DNA from: Paragonimus westermani
Taxonomy: Eukaryota; Platyhelminthes; Trematoda; Plagiorchiida; Troglotrematidae
Assembly (NCBI GenBank): GCA_008508345.1
Contig: QNGE01000978.1
Span: 139,674 to 203,673, forward strand
Direction of reading: 5' to 3'
DNA length: 64,000 bases
The notes beneath the pieces are model-generated. The model searched no databases and was not told the DNA's origin. It saw nothing but the letters and a program-made list of their open reading frames with translations. Below, piece after piece: positions 24,363 to 35,448 of the stretch (within the stretch, counting starts at the first letter, position 1; every line of letters starts with the position of its first letter). The position numbers and the translations under genes were made by a program.

Positions 24363-24690
24363 TGGCGTTGGTGGATTCCGGTTTGAACTGTTTGAGAAAT
24401 CCCACTCGGGTTAGACGATACGCTGGATTATTTGGTGGATTTCATGTGAGACAGTGGTGTGGGTGGGTAACAGAATCCAGAGGCAAAACTTCCGAGCTCT
24501 CGGTGTGGCTTCGCAGCTCAGATGGTGGAACGCTTGTCGCGTTGAGGTTTGTTGTGTCCGTTGCTAATTCGAATCCAGCCAAGCCCGGACTTTTGACAAT
24601 TGGATTTCATCTAGACTCATAGGTATGCCACACTACTTATCAGCAATAGATAACGTTTCAACTCATCTCACGAGGCCACAGTGTGGAACG
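24363..24690 (+). repeat. SINE-like repeat, family B, copy 2
   Basis: The head GTTGGTGGATTCCGG with TGAACTGT matches the copy at 9439. GGTGTGGCTTCGCAGCTCAG leads into the A box, GCAGCTCAGATGGTGG (about 24513-24528). The B box AATTCGAATCC (24566-24576) follows. The 3' tail TGCCACACTACTTATCAG, then AATAGATAACGTT, is shared with the copy at 40.1-40.35 kb, which has TGCCACACTACCTGTCAG. This shows that the family extends at least 60 nt beyond the B box. An 86-codon open frame across it (24362-24622) is fortuitous. Confidence 0.7.
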
Positions 24691-27600
24691 TTATTTTACA
24701 GCCAGGGCGAGATATACATCATTTACGTCCTTTTCATGTACACAAAGTTTTGTAATCGTATGTAACTCTCGCTATTTCCGTGTACTACCGCATACGCCTT
24801 GGTTAACCCACAAACAGACCACACCAGTCAATTGACATGCGACTACTCCCCGTAAACCCATAGTTCAAGTCACGCACACGATTCTCTATGACGCTGGACG
24901 TGCAGTGTTAATCACTTCCAAAACGATCAACCGGTAGCTACTAAAGTGATAGGGAAATTGTACAAAAGATTTTAGTGACGGTGGCTTGCCTGTTCGCAAC
25001 AGTATGCCAACACCCACCATTCGGCTGTCGTAGCTGTCATTCGTTGAGGTGGATTCCAGGAACTACATTCCTGGCGGTGACAAAACTGATTAAACGTAAG
25101 GTTAGTAGGCAAGTTTATACAGGAAAAGGCAATTACAAATGCAGAGGATGAAAATCAGTAGCCATAATTTTACTGTATTCACCGCATTAGTCCAAACATT
25201 CTTGTTATTTGAGAACGGATATCGAATGCCACCGATTTAGGACAAAACATTCATAAATGGATTTGGTGAGTACTACTCCTGGTGCGGATAAATGAGTCTG
25301 GACAAAACTCCGTGGATTAACTGGACTTACTCTGTACAGACAAGACAGCCTAGTGATTGACAGAATAAAATAACATCCTACAGAAGAACACCAATAGCAA
25401 GTATCACGCAAACGGTTTGTAAGTTGCAATTCGAATATATGTAATTCAAGGTCCGGGAGTATCAATAACCTGGGTGCAGAGTTGGATGGAAATACATCTG
25501 TTGACTTTCGAAAATGTGAAAAGAATATTTACAAAACCATCCTGCAAGAAGCCAATTTATCGTTAACAGCAGTTTGACTATTGAGACGTACAAACTATGA
25601 GTAGTTTATGAACCGATGATAAACTGGCTTGAGCGATGTGAGGCTCACAATGCAACAGTAGATATGAGCGATGGACAGCTGTGTTCCATCGACTGGTGTT
25701 TTAATGTTGTCCAAAACAGTGACGAAGAGGATGTTATATCAGTGAACGGTTTTTATCGTTACGACACGGCACAGTGGACAGGTTTCTGGACAGGTCTTCT
25801 AACAGTTTTTTTGGGTTACAGACGGAACCGGCACAAAGTCCAAGAAACTAGTTTTGAGTACAGGTGTGTTGACGATATTTCCTTTCAGAAGCTAAGTAAC
25901 AGCCACTAACACCCTGCGAAAAATATGGAGTGTTGTTAAGGAAACAAGTAACACAACAATGTTCGTTTAATGACCTAAGCGGATTAGACAGGTTTGTTGA
26001 ATTTTTGTCTTACGGAACAATACGCGATGAACTAAATAGTGGATCATTACCATTTCAAGTTTGACCAAGTCAAAACCTGCTCCCGGCAAAAAAAATTTAA
26101 ACCATAAACAGTGTCAAGATTCATATTTTGAAAAATGTGTAGAACTGATGGAAATAACGCACAATCGATATTTGACATCTGTCAGGGGAGAGACCTAAAC
26201 TGTCTATGAAGTTGGGAACTTCTACAGTGCCACACATGGTAATACCTACAAACCCATGTCAGGAGGCTATTCAGAACTTATTTACTAAGGTGGCATTCAT
26301 ATTCAATTTGTAGACATTGCTCTGTAATGTAATCACTGCCAACGGGAAATCATATGACCATATGGCGTTCCCAGTAAACTATTTATGAAGCCCAGTTTCT
26401 TGGAATAAACATATTCGTCCCAAAATATACTCAGGATAGAATAAAGTTGTATTTAGCCTCAGCCTAACAATATAAAGCTATGTGCAAATAAAAGTCGTCT
26501 GGAAAATTAACGTTCTATTGAAATATTTCAAAAGAAATTTCCCCAATTGGTTCCCTCTATTTCAACGATTACGAAAAAGCTAGGAAAAGATGCAGTTAGC
26601 TTCCAACAGAGTTGGAAGAAAACGCGCTTAGCTGGGTCGAGTGATTTCCGAAACAAACCACGTTTAAGACTGATCGTCACGAATTTATTTGAGTGTAACT
26701 ATTTACCAGTCTACGTGTTCTGGTGAGACATACCCTTCAGATTGTCAGATCTTTTCGTTTTATAAAGTAAATATCACGGAAGGATTATCGTGACCTTTCT
26801 CATCAGTCATTCTGTCCGAATGGCTCACCATATGCAGTGTTAACACTCCTGGTCACCCATTGTTTACAATAAAGTTACGTCACAGTGGTATTTCCTGCAT
26901 ACAGAAAATGTTTAGAAAACTAGTAGTTTGACATTCACGGCTAACGTCTAAGCTCTCAAATGGTTTTCGCCCAAAACTGCTTTCAGTGGCCATCACCTGT
27001 TCTTCCAAACGTTTTGTCTTGAAGAATGGAAGAGATACGTTAAGTGCAGAATTCCAGTTCACTTGTAGATAAACCCTCACTTGTATCCACGTTCACAGTG
27101 TAAGGTTTATTTGCCATTTCCAAACTGTCCGTGTATTTGGCAAATATGTCCGGAAATGCCTCCAGACCTTTAACAAGCAGTTGAGCACTTTTGTGACACG
27201 GTGAGCTGGCCACAATGAATAGTTGACCGACTGAACCAAATGATTCATCACAGTGAGCTGTTATAATTCCTGTTTTCTTTTAATACTCAAAATCTAACCT
27301 CGGTGATAAACCCTCCTTCCAAAATTAATTACCGAAAGGAACGTAAGTTGATTCAAGAGCCTTAATATGCTCCCGATCGTTGCGATGCCAATAGCCACCA
27401 ACATCGGTCACCCCTTGAAGCAGCCTGCGTAAAGAAACTCGCAAAACGTACCACTGAATCATCATCAAGTTCGCGTACAGGCATCTCCATCAACTTTCTA
27501 GCTCGACTGTTGCTGAGAAGCGTCAACCCATTCTCTATCTTTGAGTGAACAGTAATTAGCCGTCTAACCACTTCGAGGGTGGACAGACTCATGCACTGAT

Positions 27601-28721
27601 TGACACCTAATGGTAATTAATTTCACAGTTTGCATTCGATGTTAACGAGGAAGTAGTCCGTATTGAGCACAGCAGTTTTAACTTCATTGTTGAAGGACCG
27701 TCTTAACCTTAATTATTTCATCAAACACAAAGTTGTCCATAAATTCCTCGTGAACATCAGCACGTTATTCGCGGCTGACAAGTATGTTATTCAAGTAAGC
27801 CAAAGGTTTTAGCTGACTTTTCGTTTAGAAGTTTAAATGCAAAAGCGTGTTTCGAGCAACATTTGACTCTGCGACTTTCACCGACCACAAACAAATTGTA
27901 CGAATAGTGGAAACACCCTCCAAAGAAGAAGCAAATTTCTAAAATAATAGAAAGATATTCCGAGAGGATCCAGAAGGCATTCTGAAGTGAGATCCATATA
28001 TTAAAATACATATTGAAATATACATTTCATAAGATTTTTTCTTGGCAAAATTTCTGTTCTAGATTGAGCGTGCTGCACAATATACATATCGTATGCCAAA
28101 TTTCAGTAAGTAAGTATTGCTGATACTTTGGTTTCTATCTTTCAGGTTTTAAACCGAAGTTTCACACCGAGATCAAACGAATCAGTCAACATGCCGCGAA
28201 TGCCTCCCTGCTGTAAGATAAGGCTTTTTGCATCCTCTTTTGCCTGTGGTTCAAACTGGGCGCAATGACCTTGTAACACAACACAAGCTCTAGGTACACA
28301 GATCTGCTAGTCTCTATGTTTGTGCAATCGCTCGGTAATACCACACGAATATTTTAAGCAATCTGTTAGCCTCCTCTTATCACAAACCCAACCACAGTCC
28401 CGGCGCCACTTCGGAAGCATAGCCATAGTGAACTCCGGTAAACCAAAGTATCATAGTGATCATCCCGAATAACCGTGGACATAGAATGTGAGTTCGGACA
28501 TTCGTCTACGGTAACACTCTTTGTCTCAGTACATTTGTTTTACTTGTTCACTTTGTTTCCACGAATTGTCGAACGTGAAACACCCTCAATGAACTGTCTT
28601 TCTCAACAACTCAAGTTTGACTACCACTCGACGATGGAGAAACTTCAGCTTAATTGTATTATTAAAAAATAATGTACTTTGGTTAAGTATTGTACGATAT
28701 CCAATGAATTTCAAATGGTTG
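24691..28721. other. Gene-free stretch
   Basis: No gene was recognised. A 97-codon frame at 25616-25909 contains the string RCVDDI but no other RT motif around it. A second partial resemblance to the head of SINE family B (GTTGAGGTGGATTCCAGG) occurs near 25044-25061 without following pol III boxes. Confidence 0.5.
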
Positions 28722-28931
28722 CTTATTGTAGATGTTTATACAGAAACCAACATTGTTTGCTTATCATCTGCCACAGTCGATTTGCAGAATACACTGGACA
28801 CCACGTCGGACTACATAACAAAAGAGATTAAGTTTCAGAGCCTGGGTGAACGAATTTTCAATATTGGCTTCAATAGTACAAGAACAGCGATCGTAGCCTA
28901 CGAAAATCGTAGAATCCGCTTGTTTGAGTAA
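28722..28931 (+). other. Possible short exon, unassigned
   Basis: The 3' part of a 104-codon frame (28617-28931) has coding-like composition. It begins just after an acceptor-like TTGCTTATTGTAG (AG at 28730-28731) and reads VDVYTETNIVCLSS to the end. The last part, RIFNIGFNSTRTAIVAYENR, has the alternating hydrophobic pattern of a beta-propeller blade such as a WD40 repeat; that reading is weak. A possible donor GTAATC overlaps the stop (GT at 28928-28929). I found no partner exons nearby, so this may be chance. Confidence 0.18.
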
Positions 28932-31900
28932 TCTGGTCCAGGTGGCTGGAAGCCCGACTATTCCCTTGGCAGACGACAGCTGACGGATGTGAACATTTTG
29001 CCCAGGTGTACACTCAGTGTGCCGTTTATACTCTGGCTTCCTGAATGTGTACTAGGAAAAGTCTGGTCCATCGAAACGTAGCAATCTTGCGCGTGATACA
29101 CTAACATTTTTACAACTATCAAACAGCAGTGTATGATTTTTTCTATTCTGACAATTTACTTACACTGGTGATTATGTATCAACGTCACCCGTCAAAGCAC
29201 AACACTGACAGTAGGTTCAAAGATAAAATTTGACAGTTTGCTCATTACGAATCAACGAAGATACCAACGTTTGATAATCCTAATTCTGCGATATGCAAGC
29301 AATCATTCACTTGATTTATTGGTAGAGTTACATTCCTGACACAGATGGTTCTTCACACCAAATGAACTAGTCATAAATTTGGTGATATTTTTGCAAGTTA
29401 GAAGAAATCTGTGAAGTGACGCAGAACGTGAGGGTTCATGGTTTTAGTTCTGGACAGACCGGTAGTTAATACTGGCCGAAGTTTACTAATCACGGTGGTC
29501 AGAGAGATGCAAATTGCATAATCTGTCCGAAAAGTGCAACAAACAATCATATTATTCCGATGGATGCAGGTACAAGCTTAATCAGTTGACAGTATAAGTT
29601 AGGTTTTGAAGTCCGTCATCTGCCGGACAGCCAGGCTTTCCCAGTATATGTGGCGCACGTAATTCTGATGGTTTGTGCATCTAATCGCCCTTGTGTGGTT
29701 CTGAAACCACATCTACTCACCTGAACATTTTTGATTTCATGTCACATGTTGAAAGTGCGAATACGGAATCCTGGACCACTACCTGGTGATCCAGTAGATT
29801 TTTGGGTATTCTTCTGTTGTTGAGTAAGGTCACTCTTTAACCCAATTACTTCAAGGCCTTAGGAACAGTGGCTAGCATTGTTTCCAGTGCCCGTTGGCTC
29901 CTTTGGTGCTCTCGGTTTCGGAATGAATAAACTGTTACTTGTCTTTGGATAAATTGCTTAAAATAGCCTTTGTTCACTAGTGTAATTGCTAATTATTTGT
30001 ACGTCATTCGTTTGGTCACAATTTTGTACACAGATGGCTGGCTATATGAAATATCAAAATTTTTGGTTCCACCATAAACTCCATTGGGATAAACAGACTT
30101 AAAGTTAAAAGTGGTGCATGGGTCCGTACTTTTAAAACAAAAAATGGTCTTGCGAATCTACCCTATTGTACAGGCCACAGTATTCAAAAGTATCATCTGA
30201 TCGTTTCGAGACTCTGGTCTCACATTTTCTCTGATGTTGGATGCTATTTGACTGAGATGTTACAAACTGTCAAATACTGACCTCGCTTCCGAATCACACA
30301 TTGCGACCTGTGTTTTGATAATCCTGTTGTATAGACTGTGTTATCTACACTTTGCTCAACATTGCTTTACATGGGTATTGAGAATATGTTGGAATATAGT
30401 GCACTCTGGCACTCCAAAAACTACATATACAAGAAATATGTTTCAGGTCCTCCATAGAATGACATCAAGATGTACAGCGCACAGGTGAGGATAGAATGTA
30501 AGTCACAGACGAACAGGTTTATCCGTATCATCAGCAGTGACACTCGTGGGACTATTGCGAATCCTTATAACACTTGCAAAGTTATACGTTGTTTTTGTGA
30601 TCTGAGTCGGTTCAAGCAAATAAGCGACTCAGCTGTCAGTGTATGGTTAGCAGCAGACACTCGGGTACAAACAAGCTGACTCAACTCTAGCGTGATGATG
30701 TAGTGTGGAACTTCACGGACGATGAAACGTGAAAAAATTTCAAACGGATTCACTGACGATGCATCCAAGAAAAGTATTGATTGAGAATCTCAAGCACCAC
30801 AAAACAGCTCTTATAGACAGTCACCTGACTGACTACTGAATCGGGTAAGACAGAAATAGGCTAACACGTCAATGGCAAAACGATTCTTCACCATCTTCCT
30901 ACAGGAAGGTAACAGTAATTTCGCAGCACAAAATCACCTGTTCTCCCCTGAAGGGTTGAATGTTCCAATTCGACAATCACAGTTGATTTTTGTGGGTTAG
31001 AAGGCGAAACTGGTAGACTTCAGTCTGCAATTTATCGGTGAAAAAGATGTGATTGGTCACTGCTTAGGCTGAAAAAATCAGAAGATCCTATAAATTAAAA
31101 AGACGCAGCCAAACAAACAAACCACTCACCGACTCAACATCTTAAAAAGAGCCACATTGTTCTTTATGAAAGTAAAGTTATTTGAGAAGTTATTTCAGAA
31201 ATTTAGTTCAGGGGCCCAGTGCTGAACCAATCGGATCGACCCCGCGTGTAATAGTTCACCTCCATCTGCCCCCTGTAAATCTGAATCCAACGTTCTTGAG
31301 AAGTACAACCGATACAAATTAGGTGAAAAAATTATGACCCCATATTTGAATTCAGTGATAAAAAAACTCAAAACTTCTCAAAGTCCAGTGACTGTATCTA
31401 ACTACGTCAGGTCGCCCTGGTAATTGGTAATTCTGTGAAAACGTAATCGCTAAAACCTGATCGCCACCTCAGCGACCCCCATCAGCGACTTCTGAAACAA
31501 CAATCATCTACAACACTCGCGTTGGATTTTTAAAAAATGCGAAAGAATCAAGTTGTCGTGGAGTTCTGGAATTTCAAACATAAGGAAAACACGAATTTCT
31601 TATCAAGATTCGTAGGAAACCGTTACTAGACCCGCGATTAGCGTGGACTTTTTGAGTCGCCTTAAGTGAAATTCATAAGGTTGCTGAAACATTTCCTATT
31701 CTACGACGGAGTATGTCTCTTCTTCCATCCCGAGAGTAACAAATCCTGTTGATGAATCGAGAACGGTAAGTTACATAGTAACAAATTTGAAGTAGTTGTT
31801 CAACGTGCTAATGGTTTGTTGGTCAAAAACCAGGTAACGCGTGGTGAGCGAACTGTATTTTTACACATTTTTCACAAGTACAAAATCACGACCTTAAACT

Positions 31901-33584
31901 AGTTTACTCAAATACCATCATCTCATAATCTCAAGTCACGTATTCCACTTATCCCAAGAACAAGTATCTCTCTGAATCTTAAGTTAACCAGTAAATAAGT
32001 GAGCTTCCATGAACCTGATTCCGAAGTTTTAGAATATTTTCAAATTCTGGCTCCATGTTCCTGCAGGCATATACAGTACAGAAATGTATACTTTGAACTT
32101 CGACTCATTGTTTGCTGAAACACCAATACCGAAAGCTTTCAGACATTGTTCTACAGAACCAGGAAAATAAGAACACTGAAATGACAGAGAAAGAATTCGG
32201 ACTACTGAAATGCTTGCTGTGATCAACCAACTAAATCGAAGTGTTTATTGAAAGTCACAGTCTATTGTGCTTTTAAAAGCAAATCCAATTTAGGCTTTAG
32301 AAAATGGCAGTGCTCCACAGATTAACCTAGCAGATGAAAACCTAAAGCACACTCGAATAAGGTTAGTTATCTCGTACTAAGCATACCAAAAGCTAGCCAT
32401 TTTCACAAGTAGTTCGTTTGATAATAATTGATACCTGCCGAAATGGCTACGTCATCTAACGGATTGGCGTGAGAATAACAGTGCAACAGTTGGATGGACC
32501 GCTAATTCATCGAGGACAAACAAAGTGGCCCTAAGCAGGCACAGCTGAAGTAACTTCACTGCTCCGAATAATTATCTCCACCGTTGCAGTAAAACTTACT
32601 TCACATCAAAGTCCTTGGGTGTATTGACAAAAAATAGGTTAAATATTTTGTCTTGAAATCTTTAACCTGGGTTGAGGTAGCTCCAAATAACCATTGAATA
32701 TTATTTACTTGCTTTCAGTTTACCGTTTGTTTTTCATTGTAATTTGTATCACGTGGTTTCGATTAGAGGAGAGTCCTCGAAAACAACTAGTTCTGTGAAT
32801 TTGCCTTACTTTTCGCTATTCTTTTGCTCACAACATTTGTTGTTTTGTGGTACAGTGTGACCTCTTCTAGTGGAAACAATCGGTGCTCGTCTGAATTGAA
32901 CTCTTCAAAGAGAAATTTATTTTCGAGGTGGTCAGTGCTAAACATTGAGTGAGCTAATAGTTTGAAATGATAAAAATCTCTGAAAACCATTATTGTTGAA
33001 ACTAATAAAATTTCAAACGAAAAAATGATTTCCTCATTATTCTCGTCGGTGTGCTTTTTGGATCTGCTAAATCAATTCAGTTTGTGGAATTATTGGCGAA
33101 CTTGACTCCAAGACAAGCTTTAATGATTGTTTGTACATTTCATTTGTGTGACTGCGTACCATCCTGGTCCTGTTGAATTTTTGAACGTTTTATATGCACT
33201 ACTCTGTTTAACGGAGGTTTACTGGTTTGGTTACTAAGACAAATATTTGTGTACGTTTCCAAGTTTCTGGTTACAGATTCCACACTGCGTGGCAAACGAA
33301 GTTGGTTCGCATCGTGCCCTTTATCAGTCAGCAAAAAAATCACATCTATTAGAAGACTGTGAAAAAATACCACAAAACACCGTCCTGAGATTTATACACT
33401 CAATTTAAGACATGCATCACAATGGTCAACAAAGTCCATATGGGTTACTGACTTAGACGTTCACTATCATCCTTCTCATGAAGCAGCATCCCACTTGAAG
33501 AGTTCTCTTAAAATTAGGCATATGTATAAATGCTGTTTTTTGTAGGCCATCCTTATACGTCTGTAACGCGCAACCGAAACCAGC
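28932..33584. other. Gene-free stretch
   Basis: All open frames are 77 codons or shorter and unrecognised. I saw no repeat shared with the rest of the window. Confidence 0.5.
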
Positions 33585-33930
33585 GAGTTGTGTGACGGGG
33601 AGTGCTGCTGCGTTGTCGGTGCCGTTTTTGTATGCGTTTTTGTATGTCGTGTGCATGGTTTACTGGGCCTTCGGCTCATGTTTGTTCGTATTGTTTCTCT
33701 TTTCAGGACCGTTGTTCGAACCCCTACTTCGGGAGAACGCTGTACCCTGGTGCGTCCACGTTGCCTGAAGGTTGATCCGCGAAGTCAAGGGCACTCAAAG
33801 TAGAGTCGGCTGGCCTGCATGTTACACGTCGAACATTGTCGGTTTTTTGGGCCACAACACTACAGTTATTTCCCAAGGCAGAGAGGGCGGTTTCATAACG
33901 GTGAGGTGTGCTTGAATTCGCGAAGTGTAG
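33585..33930. other. GC-richer patch with a B-box-like sequence
   Basis: This patch is visibly richer in G and C than its surroundings. It contains a perfect tandem pair of CGTTTTTGTATG (33623-33646) and the B-box-like GTTGTTCGAACCCC (about 33711-33724), downstream of a TTTCTCTTTTCAG stretch that could also act as a 3' splice site. No convincing A box lies at tRNA spacing upstream, and no protein is recognisable on either strand (71- and 85-codon frames overlap it). It may be an old insertion or an exon-containing patch. Confidence 0.25.
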
Positions 33931-35372
33931 CTGAGCAAAAATCGGTACCCTTCCATTCCAAACATCATTTCCCAGTTTCATCGTTCGATGCGACTAGCCA
34001 GTGCATTCATTCAATTGCACAAGGATGACATCCTCGTAACAAAATGGATGCGCAATTTTTTTCAAAAAGTAACCTCCGCATCTCCTGCTTGATTATCTGT
34101 TCGACGGTAGAACAGTGCCTTTTTGACTGCAAATTTGGCCAACATATGGACAATTTGTGATGACAAGACTTCTGGCAGGAACAGTTCGATAACAGCTAGC
34201 TCATCTGGTTGCATTTAAACCTGTTTTTAAATTGGTAACCAATACACTCTCTTTGCATTCCCACATTATAACGTTCCCTTTCTCATAATATCTGCTGCTT
34301 TAGCATTTTTTTTGGGAAGGGTGCATCGGAAAGATCAAAAGGTTGTTTTTTTCTATCTTGCGACTTCCTTTGCATTTACGCCAAATGGTTTCTGTAATCG
34401 ATAAATTATTTCACCCTGTCATCGGAAATCTAACCACATAACAGTGTTAAGTTCGCAATGGTCAATCCGACGTGAGTGCATCATCTATATTTCAGTGGAG
34501 GTACCGTTCTTCTGTTCGTTTGCAAAATCTTTTACTCAAGGTCGTTTGAAATTGTATCCTACTAAAGTCTCATTCATTTGCTATATTTCTCTTAGGCATT
34601 CCTTTTTCGTAGGATTTTTAAAAAATGTGACTTCGCTCCCCGAAAGAAGGGTAGCTCATGATAATAATTACTTAATTTTCCTCCACTTCCAGTGTTACTC
34701 CACAGGTGGGTCGCGATCTCACCACGTAATATATCTGCTCAATTCTCACCCTTGACAGCTTGTCAAGAAAGGTTATCTGAAAAGCAGCACATATGGTGAG
34801 GCCATTTGGACACCGACTTTCCGGCTTTAGTTGTACTCTCGCGGAAACCAGCACAATTGTTTCGGTGGCCTTAAGTGCCAACCGAGACAAAAAATGTTCC
34901 CCCTGGTCAAAAGAGTGAATTAGTGTAACGTGGAGACTAATTTGTGCGATGTGTACAGGGTACGCGGTATAATTTTGCGGCAGATGACTCACGTGTACGT
35001 GTTTCGGTAACTATCGAACACGAGTTGTGGACCCTGATCCATCCAACCGAAGTCACCAGATGCAATCGATAGTAGTATTGTACTTAACTGATGTACTTTC
35101 CGGTGCAATTTACTTTCGACCACAGACTGAGAAAACTGTAGACACTGATACTTTTCGATGACACTAATCGTTGGCATCATGATAGAAATGCTGCGGTTTT
35201 GTGCCTTGTTTACCTAAAGTGAAAGTGTTCATCTCTCACATTACGTCAGGACTGTTCGTTTAAATGAGCATTCTGGTTGAAACAAACTTGTTGAAAAGTT
35301 TCGTCGGTGTACATGGTGTTGTCATCACCTGCTACCAATAACCCGCCAATCCTATTGTCTTAGGTTCCGTTA
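33931..35372. other. Gene-free stretch
   Basis: It holds 103- and 106-codon frames on opposite strands (34444-34755 and 34672-34992) with no family resemblance. Nothing else was found. Confidence 0.5.
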
Positions 35373-35448
35373 AGTAGCTGGCAATTACGGGTGATATTTC
35401 ATTCCATCAAGAGATAGAATGAAATATCACTCGTCATTGCCAACTACC
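35373..35448. repeat. 76-bp imperfect inverted repeat (hairpin)
   Basis: The left arm 35373-35404 and right arm 35417-35448 are each 32 nt and match as reverse complements at 28 positions. They are separated by a 12-nt loop (CATCAAGAGATA). The innermost 14 bp (TGATATTTCATTC and its flank) pair perfectly. There is no indel between the arms. Several mismatches would be G-U wobbles if one or other strand were transcribed. This is the strongest hairpin seen in the window. It could be a small foldback element or the stem of a small-RNA precursor; the sequence alone does not decide. Confidence 0.85.

Noticed and set aside
24513..24576. A and B boxes as a functional tRNA gene
   Set aside because: Acceptor and anticodon stems do not pair and the same sequence recurs elsewhere with long shared flanks, so it is a SINE-like repeat.
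25616..25909. 97-codon frame containing RCVDDI, resembling an RT YVDD box
   Set aside because: No other RT motif (QVDG, GSPLGP, LDVLI or thumb segments) is found in any frame within 1 kb on either side, so the match is probably chance.
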